Positions 1-12,005 of a stretch of 64,000 nucleotides of DNA are shown here, piece after piece. Every line of letters starts with the position of its first letter. The stretch's first letter is position 1. The position numbers and the translations under genes were made by a program. Origin of the DNA: Candidatus Allofournierella pullicola (lineage in GTDB: Bacteria > Bacillota > Clostridia > Oscillospirales > Ruminococcaceae). A model generated the notes under the pieces. That model worked only from the letters and a program-made list of their open reading frames with translations, did no database searches and was not told the origin of the DNA. Location: contig DXFW01000008.1 in assembly GCA_019114225.1 (NCBI GenBank), forward strand, positions 62,001-126,000, in the 5' to 3' direction.

Positions 1-179
1 ACGTAGAGGGTGACGAGGCCCCACACCAGGTGGGCGGCGTCGTTGATCCCGGCGTAGCGGCTGGTGCGCAGAAACCAGTTCACCAGCCACCAGCCGCACA
101 CGTCGCACACGGCCACCGCGGCGGTGAACAGCAGCACCGCCAGCCGGGAGAGGGCCAGGCTGTTTTTTTCGCTCCACAT
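1..179 (-). CDS. DUF2975 family membrane protein, 3' part cut by window edge
   Basis: The visible N-terminal 59 residues begin MWSEKNSLALSRL and contain a first membrane segment (AVLLFTAAVAVCDVCGWWLV). They continue into VNWFLRTSRYAGINDAAHLV, a pattern I recognise from DUF2975 multi-pass membrane proteins. An AAGGAGAGA ribosome site lies just upstream of the ATG, which fixes the start. DUF2975 genes in Clostridia are usually paired with a small XRE regulator downstream; that part lies outside the window. Function is unknown. Confidence 0.75.
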   Translation of the reverse strand, partial: MWSEKNSLALSRLAVLLFTAAVAVCDVCGWWLVNWFLRTSRYAGINDAAHLVWGLVTLY

Positions 180-335
180 GAGAGATCTCTCCTTTTTTGA
201 CGAGTTTCGTTTGCCCCAGACGAGGGCCGCGGCGGCGGCCGCCGCCAGCGCCACCGGCCAGAGGGCGGCGGACAGAAACGCGCCCGGCCCTGGCTGGCGG
301 CGGCGCGGACAAAGGCCGCCCCGCTCTTTGAGGCC

Positions 336-364
336 AGTATAGCATGGGTGTTATCGAATTTCAA
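336..364 (-). promoter_or_regulatory. Promoter for the DUF2975 gene
   Basis: On the minus strand a TTGAAA -35 box (359-364) is separated by 17 bp from a TATACT -10 box (336-341). It gives a leader of about 150 nt before the start codon at 179. Just upstream, TTATCG-TTTTT-CGATAA (372-388) forms a palindrome and a further TTATCGA sits at 351-357, so the promoter is surrounded by CGATA motifs that may be operator half-sites. Confidence 0.6.
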
Positions 365-560
365 GTGTTTTTTATCGTTTTTCGATAATTTTTTATTTCG
401 CACCGATATGGCCACCAGATATTGCGGCGGCGGGGGATGGAGAACACAAGGGAGTAGGGGCAAGGGAGGGGGAGGAGGAGAAGGCGCGGCAAAGCAGGGC
501 GGCGCTCTTTCCCGTTTTGACTTGCCTGCCGCCCGAAGCGGGCCGAAAAAGCCGCGTCGC

Positions 561-643
561 TGCCGTCGCGTAGTGCGCCTCGGAGCGAACACGCTGCACG
601 GTACGAGTGCAGCGTGTCCGAAACGCCGCGTGCGGCGGCGGAC
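561..643 (-). repeat. Structured repeat, copy A
   Basis: Read on the minus strand this is a two-tier hairpin. The inner stem pairs 586-598 with 608-620 (13 bp, one G-T pair) around a 9-nt loop. An outer stem encloses it and is imperfect. Between the stems are the strands CGCACGCGGC and GGCGCACTACG, shared with copies B and C, while the stem sequences differ from those copies. Confidence 0.7.
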
Positions 644-727
644 AGGGACGCGGCCACCCCGCGCAAAGCTGCCCATACCCCAGCGCCGCCCGGATAAAGG
701 AAAGGGCAGCTTTGAAAAATTGCTTCG

Positions 728-820
728 CCCGGCCCATCCCCACCGCACGCGGCATCCCGGACACTTTTCAGGACAGAGAAAAGTGTCCGTTCTGATGCGC
801 ACTACGTGGGGAGGACCGGG
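728..820 (+). repeat. Structured repeat, copy B
   Basis: The outer arms are 728-743 and 806-820 (CCCGG...CCAC with GTGG...CCGGG, nearly perfect). The inner stem pairs 758-769 with 778-789 (12 bp perfect, CGGACACTTTTC with its complement) around an 8-nt loop. The internal-loop strands CGCACGCGGCAT and TGATGCGCACTACG match copies A and C. Similarity to copy C extends outward from about 704 to about 850. Confidence 0.75.
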
Positions 821-882
821 CTTCGCCTCAGCCCGGTGGGGCAGGGCGGTGCTCTTCCCCGCTTTGCTCTGCCTCCCACCCC

Positions 883-911
883 TTGCGCCCGGGGCGGCGG
901 CGTGGCATAAT
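883..911 (+). promoter_or_regulatory. Promoter for the TIGR04076 gene
   Basis: TTGCGC (883-888), a 17-bp spacer and CATAAT (906-911) precede the AAGGAGG ribosome site at 921-927. The untranslated leader would be only about 18 nt. Confidence 0.5.
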
Positions 912-935
912 GGGAGAGAAAAGGAGGGCTGCCCT

Positions 936-1253
936 ATGAAGCGGGTGAAGATCACCGTGCTGCGCAAGGAATTTTATCCGGAATACGCCGACGCCTACCT
1001 CACCGAGGGGCGGGAGGTGGGCCCCTGCCCCCTGCTGAAGGCGGGCGACATCTTTGTTTTTGAGGGCGGCGCCCAGATGCCGGAGGGCTTTTGCCCCTGG
1101 GCCTGGGTGGACATCTACAACAACGTCAGCGCCCTGGCTGCCGGCGCGAGCTACGCCCCCTGGAACAACCGGGAGGGCCAGACCATCGCGTGCTGCACCG
1201 ACGGCATCCGCCCGGTGGTGTTTGAACTGCACGCCATGGAGGAAGGGGAGTGA
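936..1253 (+). CDS. TIGR04076 family protein
   Basis: A 105-residue protein beginning MKRVKITVLRKEFYPEYAD. It contains CPLLKAGD, GFCPWAWVDIY and ACCTDGIRPVVFEL, the conserved pattern of the TIGR04076 family of small cysteine-containing proteins. The family occurs in anaerobes and has no assigned reaction. Spaced cysteines (CPLL, GFCPW, CC) suggest metal or redox chemistry, which is inference. The ATG follows AAGGAGG at 9-nt spacing. The gene appears monocistronic; the next gene begins 42 nt downstream in the same direction and could be co-transcribed. Confidence 0.8.
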   Translation: MKRVKITVLRKEFYPEYADAYLTEGREVGPCPLLKAGDIFVFEGGAQMPEGFCPWAWVDIYNNVSALAAGASYAPWNNREGQTIACCTDGIRPVVFELHAMEEGE

Positions 1254-1295
1254 CCCCCCTTTGTCCCGCAAATTTTTGAACAGGAAGAATTGCTT

Positions 1296-1937
1296 ATGAC
1301 CGAACTTGGTATCACACAGGAATATCTGCTTTTGGCGGTGAACGACCGGGGCCGTTTTTCGCCGCTGAACCCTCAGCAGCCCATCTGCTTTGTGGCGGCG
1401 GCGCTGGGGGAGCTGGCCGGGGCGGGCGCCGTTGCCTTCACCGGCGAGAAGGTGGGCCTTGCCGGGCCGCTGCCCGAAGGGCTGCGGTGTTTGAAACCCC
1501 TTTATGATTTCATCGACCGGCCCCGCCCGGTGCCGCTGGCGATGGTGCTGCGGGATTTTGCCCCCGACGGGCCGAAGCTGGCGGAACTGGCCGAGGCGGT
1601 GGGGGAGAGCCTGGAGGCCCTGCGCCTTGCCGCGCCCCAGCGGGCGCTGGCGGGACGGGTGTTCTATCTGCCGGCGGCGGGCCAGGCCCCGCGGCGGCTG
1701 GAGCGGCTGCTCTTCCGCCTTTGCAGCGAGGGGGGCCCCGCTCCCGGCCAGGCGGCGCTGGCGGTGCTGCTGTGTCAGAGCGGCGTTGTGGCCCAGAAGC
1801 TGAGCGAAGCGACCGCCGCCAAAGCCGAAAGCGCGCTGGCAGCCCTGCTGCTCACCGGCAGCGAGGCGGCCCGGGCCGCCCATGCCGCCCAGGACATGGC
1901 CGACCGGGTGAACGCCATCCTCTGCGGCGGGCGGTGA
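1296..1937 (+). CDS. GPP34 (GOLPH3-like) family protein
   Basis: A 213-residue protein. The N-terminal ITQEYLLLAVNDRGRF is the typical opening of the GPP34/GOLPH3 fold, which in eukaryotes binds phosphatidylinositol-4-phosphate at the Golgi. Bacterial members are mainly known from actinobacteria and some Firmicutes, and their role is unclear; membrane association is plausible. The body is Ala/Leu/Glu-rich and helical, as in the family. An AGGAAG site 8 nt upstream supports the ATG at 1296 over an in-frame TTG at 1290. A strong terminator follows directly. Confidence 0.7.
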   Translation: MTELGITQEYLLLAVNDRGRFSPLNPQQPICFVAAALGELAGAGAVAFTGEKVGLAGPLPEGLRCLKPLYDFIDRPRPVPLAMVLRDFAPDGPKLAELAEAVGESLEALRLAAPQRALAGRVFYLPAAGQAPRRLERLLFRLCSEGGPAPGQAALAVLLCQSGVVAQKLSEATAAKAESALAALLLTGSEAARAAHAAQDMADRVNAILCGGR

Positions 1938-1950
1938 CCGGACATACAAC

Positions 1951-1992
1951 AAAAAAACACCTTCGGAAGTTTCCTTCCGAAGGTGTTTTTGT
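1951..1992. terminator. Bidirectional intrinsic terminator
   Basis: A 13-bp perfect stem (1956-1968 with 1975-1987) is flanked by an A-run on the left and a T-run on the right. It can end both the plus-strand GPP34 gene and the minus-strand gyrase-side transcript. Confidence 0.9.
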
Positions 1993-1994
1993 TT

Positions 1995-2246
1995 TCAGCC
2001 CTTGAGGCCCCGGGACTGGCGCTCCATATCCTCCACCACAACGTCGAATATCTCGCCCAGGCTGGCGCAGTATTCCAGCACCTTCCAGGGTTCGTTGGTG
2101 TGGTAGTGTATCTTGATGAGCTCCTCATCGCCCACCGCCAGCAGACAGTCGCCTTTGAAGTTTTGGCGGAAATAGGCGTTTATTTCGTCTTCATCCAGGC
2201 CCTCGCCCTCGATCAAAAGCTGAGTGTCATAGCGGTATTCCAGCAT
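1995..2246 (-). CDS. Stand-alone FakA/YloV middle-domain-like protein
   Basis: An 83-residue protein. From LLIEGEGLDEDEI through GDCLLAVGDEELIKIHYHTN to GEIFDVVVEDMERQ it resembles the middle domain of FakA/YloV (fatty-acid kinase, DAK2-fusion family), where GDSLLVINDEEIVKVHVHT is the equivalent stretch. The kinase and C-terminal parts are absent. The IHYHT histidines are kept, but the family's CTEF cysteine is Asp here (YDTQLL). The gene begins 25 nt after the gyrA stop with its own GGAGAGAG site, so it is probably the last gene of the gyrase transcript. Function is unknown; the similarity is by eye. Confidence 0.65.
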   Translation of the reverse strand: MLEYRYDTQLLIEGEGLDEDEINAYFRQNFKGDCLLAVGDEELIKIHYHTNEPWKVLEYCASLGEIFDVVVEDMERQSRGLKG

Positions 2247-2271
2247 AACACTCTCTCCTTATAAAAAGACA

Positions 2272-4836
<2,565 letters not shown>

Positions 4837-4871
4837 TGGTGTTCACCTGTCTCTTTCTTCAATCGGGCGCG

Positions 4872-6827
<1,956 letters not shown>

Positions 6828-6844
6828 TTATCCGTCTCTTCGTT

Positions 6845-7129
6845 TCAAAGCGCGCTACCGCGCGGGTACTGGTCCAGATTTTCCATGCGCTCGCACCGCC
6901 GCTGCAGCGTGCGGGCGGAGATGGGGCTGATGAACACCGTCTGGACCGGGAAGTCCGTCACCACAAAACTTTTTGGCAGTTCACCGGAAACGGTGACCAC
7001 CGCGCCTTCCTCCTCGGCGCGGCGCAGAAACTGCCGGGTGTTCTTGGCAACGGAACTGGATTCGATGTCAAAGATACCGATGATGTCTCTGGTGTGGACC
7101 ACATAGTCCTGCCCAAGATGAAGATACAT
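6845..7129 (-). CDS. remB: RemB/YaaB-like DUF370 regulator
   Basis: A 94-residue protein beginning MYLHLGQDYVVHTRDIIGIFDIE, the DUF370 signature. In Bacillus the homologue YaaB/RemB lies between recF and gyrB exactly as here and influences biofilm-matrix genes; its paralogue RemA is a DNA-binding regulator. The segment PVQTVFISPISARTLQRR is also family-typical. It starts 1 nt beyond the recF stop, so translation is probably coupled. Identification rests on family pattern and conserved gene order; its role here is inferred. Confidence 0.85.
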   Translation of the reverse strand: MYLHLGQDYVVHTRDIIGIFDIESSSVAKNTRQFLRRAEEEGAVVTVSGELPKSFVVTDFPVQTVFISPISARTLQRRCERMENLDQYPRGSAL

Positions 7130-7130
7130 A

Positions 7131-8219
7131 TCATCCCTCCGAAAGGCGGCCGCCTTCCATTTTCAGCATGAACCCCGCCGCCTTGTGAAAGAGGCTGGAG
7201 TCGCAGGCGGTGACGATGGTCTGTTTCTGCCGCACCCGGGTGAGCAGGTATTCCTGCCGGGACGGGTCCAGCTCGCTGAGCACGTCGTCCAGCAGCATGA
7301 CCGGGTGCTCGCCGGTGACCTCGGCGGCCAGCGCCGCCTCCGCCAGCTTAATGCTCAGCACCGCGCTGCGCTGCTGGCCCTGGCTGGCGAAGTTTTTGGC
7401 GGGGCGGCCGTCCAGCTCCAGCTCCACGTCGTCCCGGTGGGGGCCGGCGGTGCAAAAGCCGGCGCGGCGGTCGGCCATGCGGCTGGCGGCCAGCGTTTCG
7501 GCCAGCGTGCCCGTTTCAGACCCACAGCGGTAGCAAAGGCCCAGCGCCTCGCTGCCGCTGCTGATCTCTTCGTAATTTTTTTGGGCCAGCGGGGCCAGCC
7601 CTTCCAGAAAAAAGGCGCGCCGCCGGCGTATCTCTTCGCCCTGCACCGCCAGGTCGGCGTCGAAGGCGTCGCACATTTCCGCCGCGCCGGGGGTGCGCTC
7701 CCAGAACTTTAAAAGGCTGTTCTTCTGGGCGATGAGGCGGGAATAGCGCCGCAGAGTGGCCAGGTACCCGGGATACAGCTGGCACAGCGCCGCGTCGATG
7801 AAGCGCCGCCGCCGCTCGGGGCTGCCCTTCACCAGTTCCAAATCGCCCGGCTCGAACACCACCGCGGTGAACAGGCCCGCCAGTTCCGAGGCCCGGCCCG
7901 CGTCCGCCCCGTTCAGCTTGGCGGTGCGCCCCGGGCGGGGGCTGTCCTTTGTGCCCACGGTGATACGGATGTAATCCTCGCCCCGGTCCTGGCGGAGGAT
8001 GGCTCCCTCCATCACGGCAAACTGCTGGCCCTCGCGGATGAGCTGGGGGTCCTTTGCCCCCCGGAAGCTCTTGGCTCCGGTGAGCAGCCACACCGCCTCC
8101 AAAAGGTTCGTCTTGCCCTGGCCGTTGGCGCCGGTGATGACCGTCAGCTCTTCGCCGGGATAAAAGCTTGCGCTCTGGATGTTGCGGAAGTTGGCCAGGA
8201 TGAGCTTTTCCAGCCGCAT
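7131..8219 (-). CDS. recF: DNA replication and repair protein RecF
   Basis: A 362-residue SMC-like ATPase that helps load RecA at gaps. Walker A is GANGQGKT (30-37), the signature region reads SQGQQRSAVLSIKLAEA, and Walker B is PVMLLDDVLSELD near the C-terminus. The ATG at 8219 is chosen because MRLEKLILANFRNI is the canonical RecF N-terminus; an open frame extends upstream but has low-complexity coding. It lies 5 nt after yaaA. Confidence 0.95.
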   Translation of the reverse strand: MRLEKLILANFRNIQSASFYPGEELTVITGANGQGKTNLLEAVWLLTGAKSFRGAKDPQLIREGQQFAVMEGAILRQDRGEDYIRITVGTKDSPRPGRTAKLNGADAGRASELAGLFTAVVFEPGDLELVKGSPERRRRFIDAALCQLYPGYLATLRRYSRLIAQKNSLLKFWERTPGAAEMCDAFDADLAVQGEEIRRRRAFFLEGLAPLAQKNYEEISSGSEALGLCYRCGSETGTLAETLAASRMADRRAGFCTAGPHRDDVELELDGRPAKNFASQGQQRSAVLSIKLAEAALAAEVTGEHPVMLLDDVLSELDPSRQEYLLTRVRQKQTIVTACDSSLFHKAAGFMLKMEGGRLSEG

Positions 8220-8224
8220 GGCGC

Positions 8225-8440
8225 TCAGCGCCCCTGGCCGATGGCCACGGTGCGCCCGTCCAGGGTGACGGTGTCGCCGGCGCGCAGCTTTTTGCCCCGC
8301 ATGGTGCACGCTTCGCCGTTCACCTGCACCTGGCCGTTCTGGATGAGCAGCTTTGCCTCGCCGCCCGTCTCCACCAGGCCCGCCAGCTTGAGCAGGCTGT
8401 CCAGCTTGATGTATTCGGTGTGAATGAGAATTTTTTCCAT
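8225..8440 (-). CDS. yaaA: S4-domain RNA-binding protein YaaA
   Basis: A 71-residue single S4 domain: [20 protein letters not shown], then [22 protein letters not shown]. YaaA (RlbA) is a small RNA-binding protein conserved between dnaN and recF in Firmicutes and linked to ribosome assembly. Here it starts 12 nt after dnaN and precedes recF, the standard order. Confidence 0.9.
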   Translation of the reverse strand: MEKILIHTEYIKLDSLLKLAGLVETGGEAKLLIQNGQVQVNGEACTMRGKKLRAGDTVTLDGRTVAIGQGR

Positions 8441-8452
8441 CGTCTCTCTCTT

Positions 8453-9556
8453 TTAATCGTTTTTGAAGCGCACCGGCAGCACCAGATAGATGAAGTCGTT
8501 GCTTTCGTCCGCCGGCAGGATCTTGACGGGGCTCAAAGCGCCGGTCATCTCCATGGCCACTTTGTCGCAGCGGGCGTTGCGCAGCGCGTCCAGCAGATAG
8601 CGGTTATTAAAGCCGATTTCCACGGCCTCGCCCTCGATCTCCGCGTCGAACTCGTCCACCACTTTGCCCAGATTCGTCTGGCAGCGCACGGTGACCTTCT
8701 TATCAAAGAGGATACGAAGGGGGTTCTTCAGCCGCTCGGTAATGATGAGGCTGGCGCGCTCGATGGTGTCGATGAAGTCCCGCGTTTCCAGAATGACCCT
8801 GGTCTTGTAGCCGGAGGGGATGACATTGGAATAATTGAGGAATTCGCCCTCGATGAGGCGGGACAGAATGACATAGCTGCCCGCCTCGAACACCACGAAG
8901 CGGCGGTTGGCGGAGATGTACACGTCCTGGTCGTCCTCGCCCAAGAGTTTATTGACTTCCGTAAGGGTCTTGGCGGGGATGATAATGCGGATGTGCTTTT
9001 GGGCGGTGATGGGCCGCTCCACGATGGCCAGGCGATAGCCGTCCAGCGCCACCACGGTGAGCTTGTCCTCCTCAATGGCAAAGAGCTCGCCGGTGTGGGC
9101 GGGCTTTTTGTCGTCCTGGCTCACGGCGTAAAGGGTCTTGTCGATCATGTCCCGCAACGTGCCGGCCTTGATGGACAAAGTGCGGTCCGCGCCGGGGTTG
9201 GGCAGGTCGGGATAATCCGCCGCGCTCATGGCCAGGATGTCGAACTCGGCCACACCGCCCTTGATGGTGGCGTTGCCGCCGTCGCCGGTGGTGATGGTCA
9301 CTTCGCCCACCGGCAGCCGGCGCACCATGTCGCCCAGCAGCTTTGCCGAGAGGACGATCTCGCCCGGCTCCCGCACATTGGCCTCGATGGTGGTGGTGAT
9401 GGCCATTTCCAGGTCGTAGCCGGTGAGGGTGAGCTGGAAGCCGTCCGCTTTCAAGAGGATACCTTCCAGTGCCGGGATGGACGAGCGAAGGGTCACCGCC
9501 CGGCTGACGCCGTCGATGGCGGCGGACAAAAGGGATTTGTCGCAGACGATGTTCAT
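8453..9556 (-). CDS. dnaN: DNA polymerase III sliding clamp, beta subunit
   Basis: A 367-residue protein. DnaN dimerises into the ring that holds the replicative polymerase on DNA. Three clamp domains are recognisable; conserved stretches include SSIPALEGILLKA, ALDGYRLAIV and the C-terminus VKILPADESNDFIYLVLPVRF. The length matches the family. The start MNIVCDKSLL follows a GGAGCG site. It lies downstream of dnaA across the putative origin segment and heads the yaaA-recF-remB-gyrBA series. Confidence 0.97.
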   Translation of the reverse strand: MNIVCDKSLLSAAIDGVSRAVTLRSSIPALEGILLKADGFQLTLTGYDLEMAITTTIEANVREPGEIVLSAKLLGDMVRRLPVGEVTITTGDGGNATIKGGVAEFDILAMSAADYPDLPNPGADRTLSIKAGTLRDMIDKTLYAVSQDDKKPAHTGELFAIEEDKLTVVALDGYRLAIVERPITAQKHIRIIIPAKTLTEVNKLLGEDDQDVYISANRRFVVFEAGSYVILSRLIEGEFLNYSNVIPSGYKTRVILETRDFIDTIERASLIITERLKNPLRILFDKKVTVRCQTNLGKVVDEFDAEIEGEAVEIGFNNRYLLDALRNARCDKVAMEMTGALSPVKILPADESNDFIYLVLPVRFKND

Positions 9557-9841
9557 TTGCTGCGCTCCTTTCTTTCAAAACGCGAAAAAGGCGTATTATA
9601 ACAAATCACTATGCAGCCGTAGTAATAGGGGGTGTGAATCTTGTGAAAAAGTGGGACAAGCCCTTTGGCGGCGGGGCTTTAGGAGATGTGAACAAGTTTT
9701 TAGCGGATGTTGGAAATTTGTTGAATGGCCATTGGCCCCAAAGTTGTTCACACCCCAAAGTGGAAAACCACTGTTGAATGTTGAATACTATGTTGAAAAA
9801 GTTGAATTTCACATTCCGTTCAAATTTGGCCGCGAAGGGGG
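9557..9841. other. Putative chromosomal origin segment (dnaA-dnaN spacer)
   Basis: This A+T-richer spacer holds DnaA-box-like sites of the TTNTNCACA type: TTGTTCACA at 9744-9752 (plus) and 9687-9695 (minus), and TTTTTCACA at 9642-9650 (minus). Weaker matches lie at 9633-9641 (AGATTCACA, minus) and 9805-9813 (AATTTCACA, plus). A run of TTGAA-type repeats (about 9772-9807) could be an unwinding element. Its position between dnaA and dnaN, and the divergence of gene direction around dnaA, support origin function. The exact unwinding site is not proven. Confidence 0.7.
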
Positions 9842-11155
9842 TCAGCTGCGCACGTTTTTGATGATGTCCTCCACCGTTTCCTTCAGGCGGCGGTCGTTTT
9901 CCAGGTTCTGCTCCATGGCCTTGAGGGAGTAGACGATGGTGGAGTGGTCGCGGCCGCTGAACTCCCGGCCGATGTCCTCCATGCTCATGCCGGTGATCTC
10001 CCGCACAACATAAATGGCGGTTTGCCGGGCGCTGGAGATGTTGGCCGTGCGGCGCATGCCCCGGATCTCGGCGGGGGAGACGTTGTAGGTGCGGGCCACC
10101 TCGCTGATGATCTTCTCGATGGTCACCGGCACCGGCTGGGTCTCGTTGAGGATGTCCTTGATGGCGTTCTGGGCCACGCCGATGGCGGGCTGAATGCCTT
10201 CCAGCAGGTAGTAGGCGTTCAGCTTTTTCACCGCGCCTTCCAGCTGGCGGATGTTGCTCTTCAGGTGGTTGGCGATGAACTCGGACACCTCGTCCGGCAT
10301 GTGCAGGTTGAGAAGCTCGGCCTTGCGGCGGATGATGGCCACCCGCGTCTCAAAGTCCGGCGGCTGGATGTCGGCGGTGAGGCCCCACTCGAAGCGGGTG
10401 CGCAGACGCTCTTCCAGGCTTTTTATTTCCTTCGCCGGGCGGTCGCTGGCCAGAACGATCTGCTTGCCCGCGCCGTGGAGGGTGTTGAAGGTGTGGAAGA
10501 ACTCCTCCTGGGTGCTCTCCTTGCCGGCGATGAACTGGATGTCGTCCACCAGCAGCACGTCCGCGGGGCGGTAGGTCTGGCGGAACTCGTCGGTGCGGCC
10601 CGCCTGGATGGCGGTGATGAGCTCGTTGGTGAAGGTCTCGCAGTCCACATACACGATGTTGAACTCCGGGTGGTTCTTTTTGATTTCGGTGGCGATGGCG
10701 GTGAGCAGGTGGGTCTTGCCCAGGCCCGACTGCCCGTAGATGAACAGCGGGTTGTAAGCGCCCGAGGGATTGGAGGCCACCGCCTGGGCCGCCGCGTAGG
10801 CGAACTGGTTGGAGGGGCCTTTGATGAAGTTCTCGAAGGTGAAGTCATAGCGGCCGTCCGGCTCCGGCTCGGGTTCGGCGGGGGCGGGGGCTTCCTGCTT
10901 TTCCGCCGCGGGCACCACCAGCTCCACCTCCACGTCGAAGCCCAGCACAGCCGCCAGTGCTTCTCTCAGAAGGGGAGTGTAACGGTCCCGCACGATGGTG
11001 CAGATGAAGTCGTTGCGCACCGCCAGCGTCACCTTGCCGCTGCCCTCGAAGCGCACCGCCTCCAGCCCGTCGATGTACAGGTTGTAGGTTGCGTCCACCA
11101 GGCGCTGTTTGCAGTATTCTTTTGCCGCGGCTAAAACGTCGTTGAAAGAATCCAT
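9842..11155 (-). CDS. dnaA: Chromosomal replication initiator DnaA
   Basis: A 437-residue AAA+ protein that opens the origin. Domain I spans roughly residues 1-80, followed by an acidic Pro/Glu linker. Walker A is GQSGLGKT (141-148), Walker B VLLVDDIQF, and sensor II RLRTRFEWGL. The C-terminal DNA-binding domain carries FSGRDHSTIVYSLKAME, the DnaA signature. I chose the ATG at 11155, which follows GGAG; an in-frame TTG 18 nt upstream is possible. Confidence 0.97.
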   Translation of the reverse strand: MDSFNDVLAAAKEYCKQRLVDATYNLYIDGLEAVRFEGSGKVTLAVRNDFICTIVRDRYTPLLREALAAVLGFDVEVELVVPAAEKQEAPAPAEPEPEPDGRYDFTFENFIKGPSNQFAYAAAQAVASNPSGAYNPLFIYGQSGLGKTHLLTAIATEIKKNHPEFNIVYVDCETFTNELITAIQAGRTDEFRQTYRPADVLLVDDIQFIAGKESTQEEFFHTFNTLHGAGKQIVLASDRPAKEIKSLEERLRTRFEWGLTADIQPPDFETRVAIIRRKAELLNLHMPDEVSEFIANHLKSNIRQLEGAVKKLNAYYLLEGIQPAIGVAQNAIKDILNETQPVPVTIEKIISEVARTYNVSPAEIRGMRRTANISSARQTAIYVVREITGMSMEDIGREFSGRDHSTIVYSLKAMEQNLENDRRLKETVEDIIKNVRS

Positions 11156-11198
11156 AGGTTTTTTTCGCTCCAATATTTGCAGATTTGGTATCCGATTA

Positions 11199-11227
11199 AT
11201 TATATCATAGAAGGTTTTAATTTACAA
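11199..11227 (-). promoter_or_regulatory. dnaA promoter
   Basis: TTGTAA (11222-11227), a 17-bp spacer and a perfect TATAAT (11199-11204) on the minus strand lie about 45 nt from the dnaA start. The surrounding 11170-11340 is very A+T-rich and may also serve in origin opening, but I see no clear DnaA-box cluster there. Confidence 0.7.
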
Positions 11228-11338
11228 TTCTAAAATACTATTATATATATTATTTCTATAATAGGGGAGTATGGGCCGCAGACGGCCTGCCCATGCGAAA
11301 AACACCTTTTGTAAGGCAAAAAACCTTTTCAGAAAGTG

Positions 11339-11368
11339 TTGACAAACCAAAGGCTTTTCCGCTATACT
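11339..11368 (+). promoter_or_regulatory. rpmH promoter
   Basis: A perfect TTGACA (11339-11344) is followed by an 18-bp spacer and TATACT (11363-11368), divergent from the dnaA promoter. The leader runs about 90 nt to rpmH and contains two short GCGGGGAGC-like direct repeats (about 11395 and 11436). Confidence 0.75.
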
Positions 11369-11462
11369 TTTATGTTGCAGGGTCATCCCCAAACGCGGGG
11401 AGCGGACATAACTGAAAATAACCCGCCCCCAAAGCGCGGGGAGCTCATAGGAGGAAAAACAA

Positions 11463-11597
11463 ATGAAAAGAACTTTTCAGCCCAAGAAGCGTCAGCGCAG
11501 CGGCGTGCACGGCTTTTTGAAGAGAATGGCTTCCAAGAACGGCCGCAAGGTCATTGCTGCCCGCCGTGCCAAGGGCCGGGCGAAACTGTCCGCCTGA
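11463..11597 (+). CDS. rpmH: 50S ribosomal protein L34
   Basis: A 44-residue basic protein with [18 protein letters not shown] and the C-terminal [11 protein letters not shown], an unmistakable L34 sequence. It follows AGGAGG. It is the first gene of the rightward operon, with rnpA 75 nt downstream. Confidence 0.98.
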   Translation: MKRTFQPKKRQRSGVHGFLKRMASKNGRKVIAARRAKGRAKLSA

Positions 11598-11624
11598 ATA
11601 GCGCCTTCCTGAAAGGCAGAACGC

Positions 11625-11656
11625 GAAGGTCACTTGTTACAGGTGACCTTCTTTTT
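11625..11656 (+). terminator. Attenuator-type hairpin between rpmH and rnpA
   Basis: A 9-bp stem, GAAGGTCAC (11625-11633) with GTGACCTTC (11643-11651), is followed by five T. It probably lowers rnpA expression relative to the highly expressed rpmH. Confidence 0.7.
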
Positions 11657-11672
11657 CCATATCGAGGAGACC

Positions 11673-12005
11673 ATGAGATACCGCCCCATCACCAAAAATA
11701 AAGAGTTCTGCCGCGCCTATGCCCGGGGCAAAGCCTTTGTGCACCCCAAGCTTGTGCTGTATGTGAACAAGAACCGCCTGGGCCGCACCCGGGTGGGCCT
11801 CACCGCCACCAAAAAAATCGGCGGCGCGGTGCAGCGCAACCGGGCCCGGCGGGTGATGCGGGCCGCCCTTTATCAGACGCTGCCCTACGACGTGGGCAGC
11901 TACGACCTGGTGTTTGTGGCCCGGGGGCAGACGGTGCGCTGCAAAAGCGGCGAGGTGGCCGCGGCGGCCGCCCAGCTTTTGAAAAAAGCGGGGCTGGTCC
12001 AATGA
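11673..12005 (+). CDS. rnpA: Ribonuclease P protein component
   Basis: A 110-residue protein subunit of RNase P, which matures tRNA 5' ends. The RNR motif region reads [20 protein letters not shown]. The N-terminal Arg/Tyr-rich start ([19 protein letters not shown]) is typical. It overlaps yidD by an ATGA junction, implying coupled translation. Confidence 0.96.
   Translation: MRYRPITKNKEFCRAYARGKAFVHPKLVLYVNKNRLGRTRVGLTATKKIGGAVQRNRARRVMRAALYQTLPYDVGSYDLVFVARGQTVRCKSGEVAAAAAQLLKKAGLVQ

Larger units (their letters stand above)
180..935. other. Gene-free G+C-rich stretch with two structured repeats
   Basis: No convincing gene lies here. The minus-strand leader of the DUF2975 gene (180-330) has an open frame fused in phase to that gene, ending in a hydrophobic Ala-rich run, but no start codon with a ribosome site was found. 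From about 540 to 850 lie two divergently oriented copies of a structured repeat, described separately. A perfect 10-bp inverted repeat (665-674 with 704-713, AAAGCTGCCC/GGGCAGCTTT) sits between them. Confidence 0.6.

Noticed and set aside
348-935. Extended open frame upstream of the TIGR04076 gene
   Set aside because: It runs through the structured repeats with low-complexity coding; a good promoter and AAGGAGG point to the start at 936.
8220-8309. N-terminal extension of RecF
   Set aside because: Alignment with RecF starts at MRLEKL; the extension overlaps yaaA and has no family similarity.
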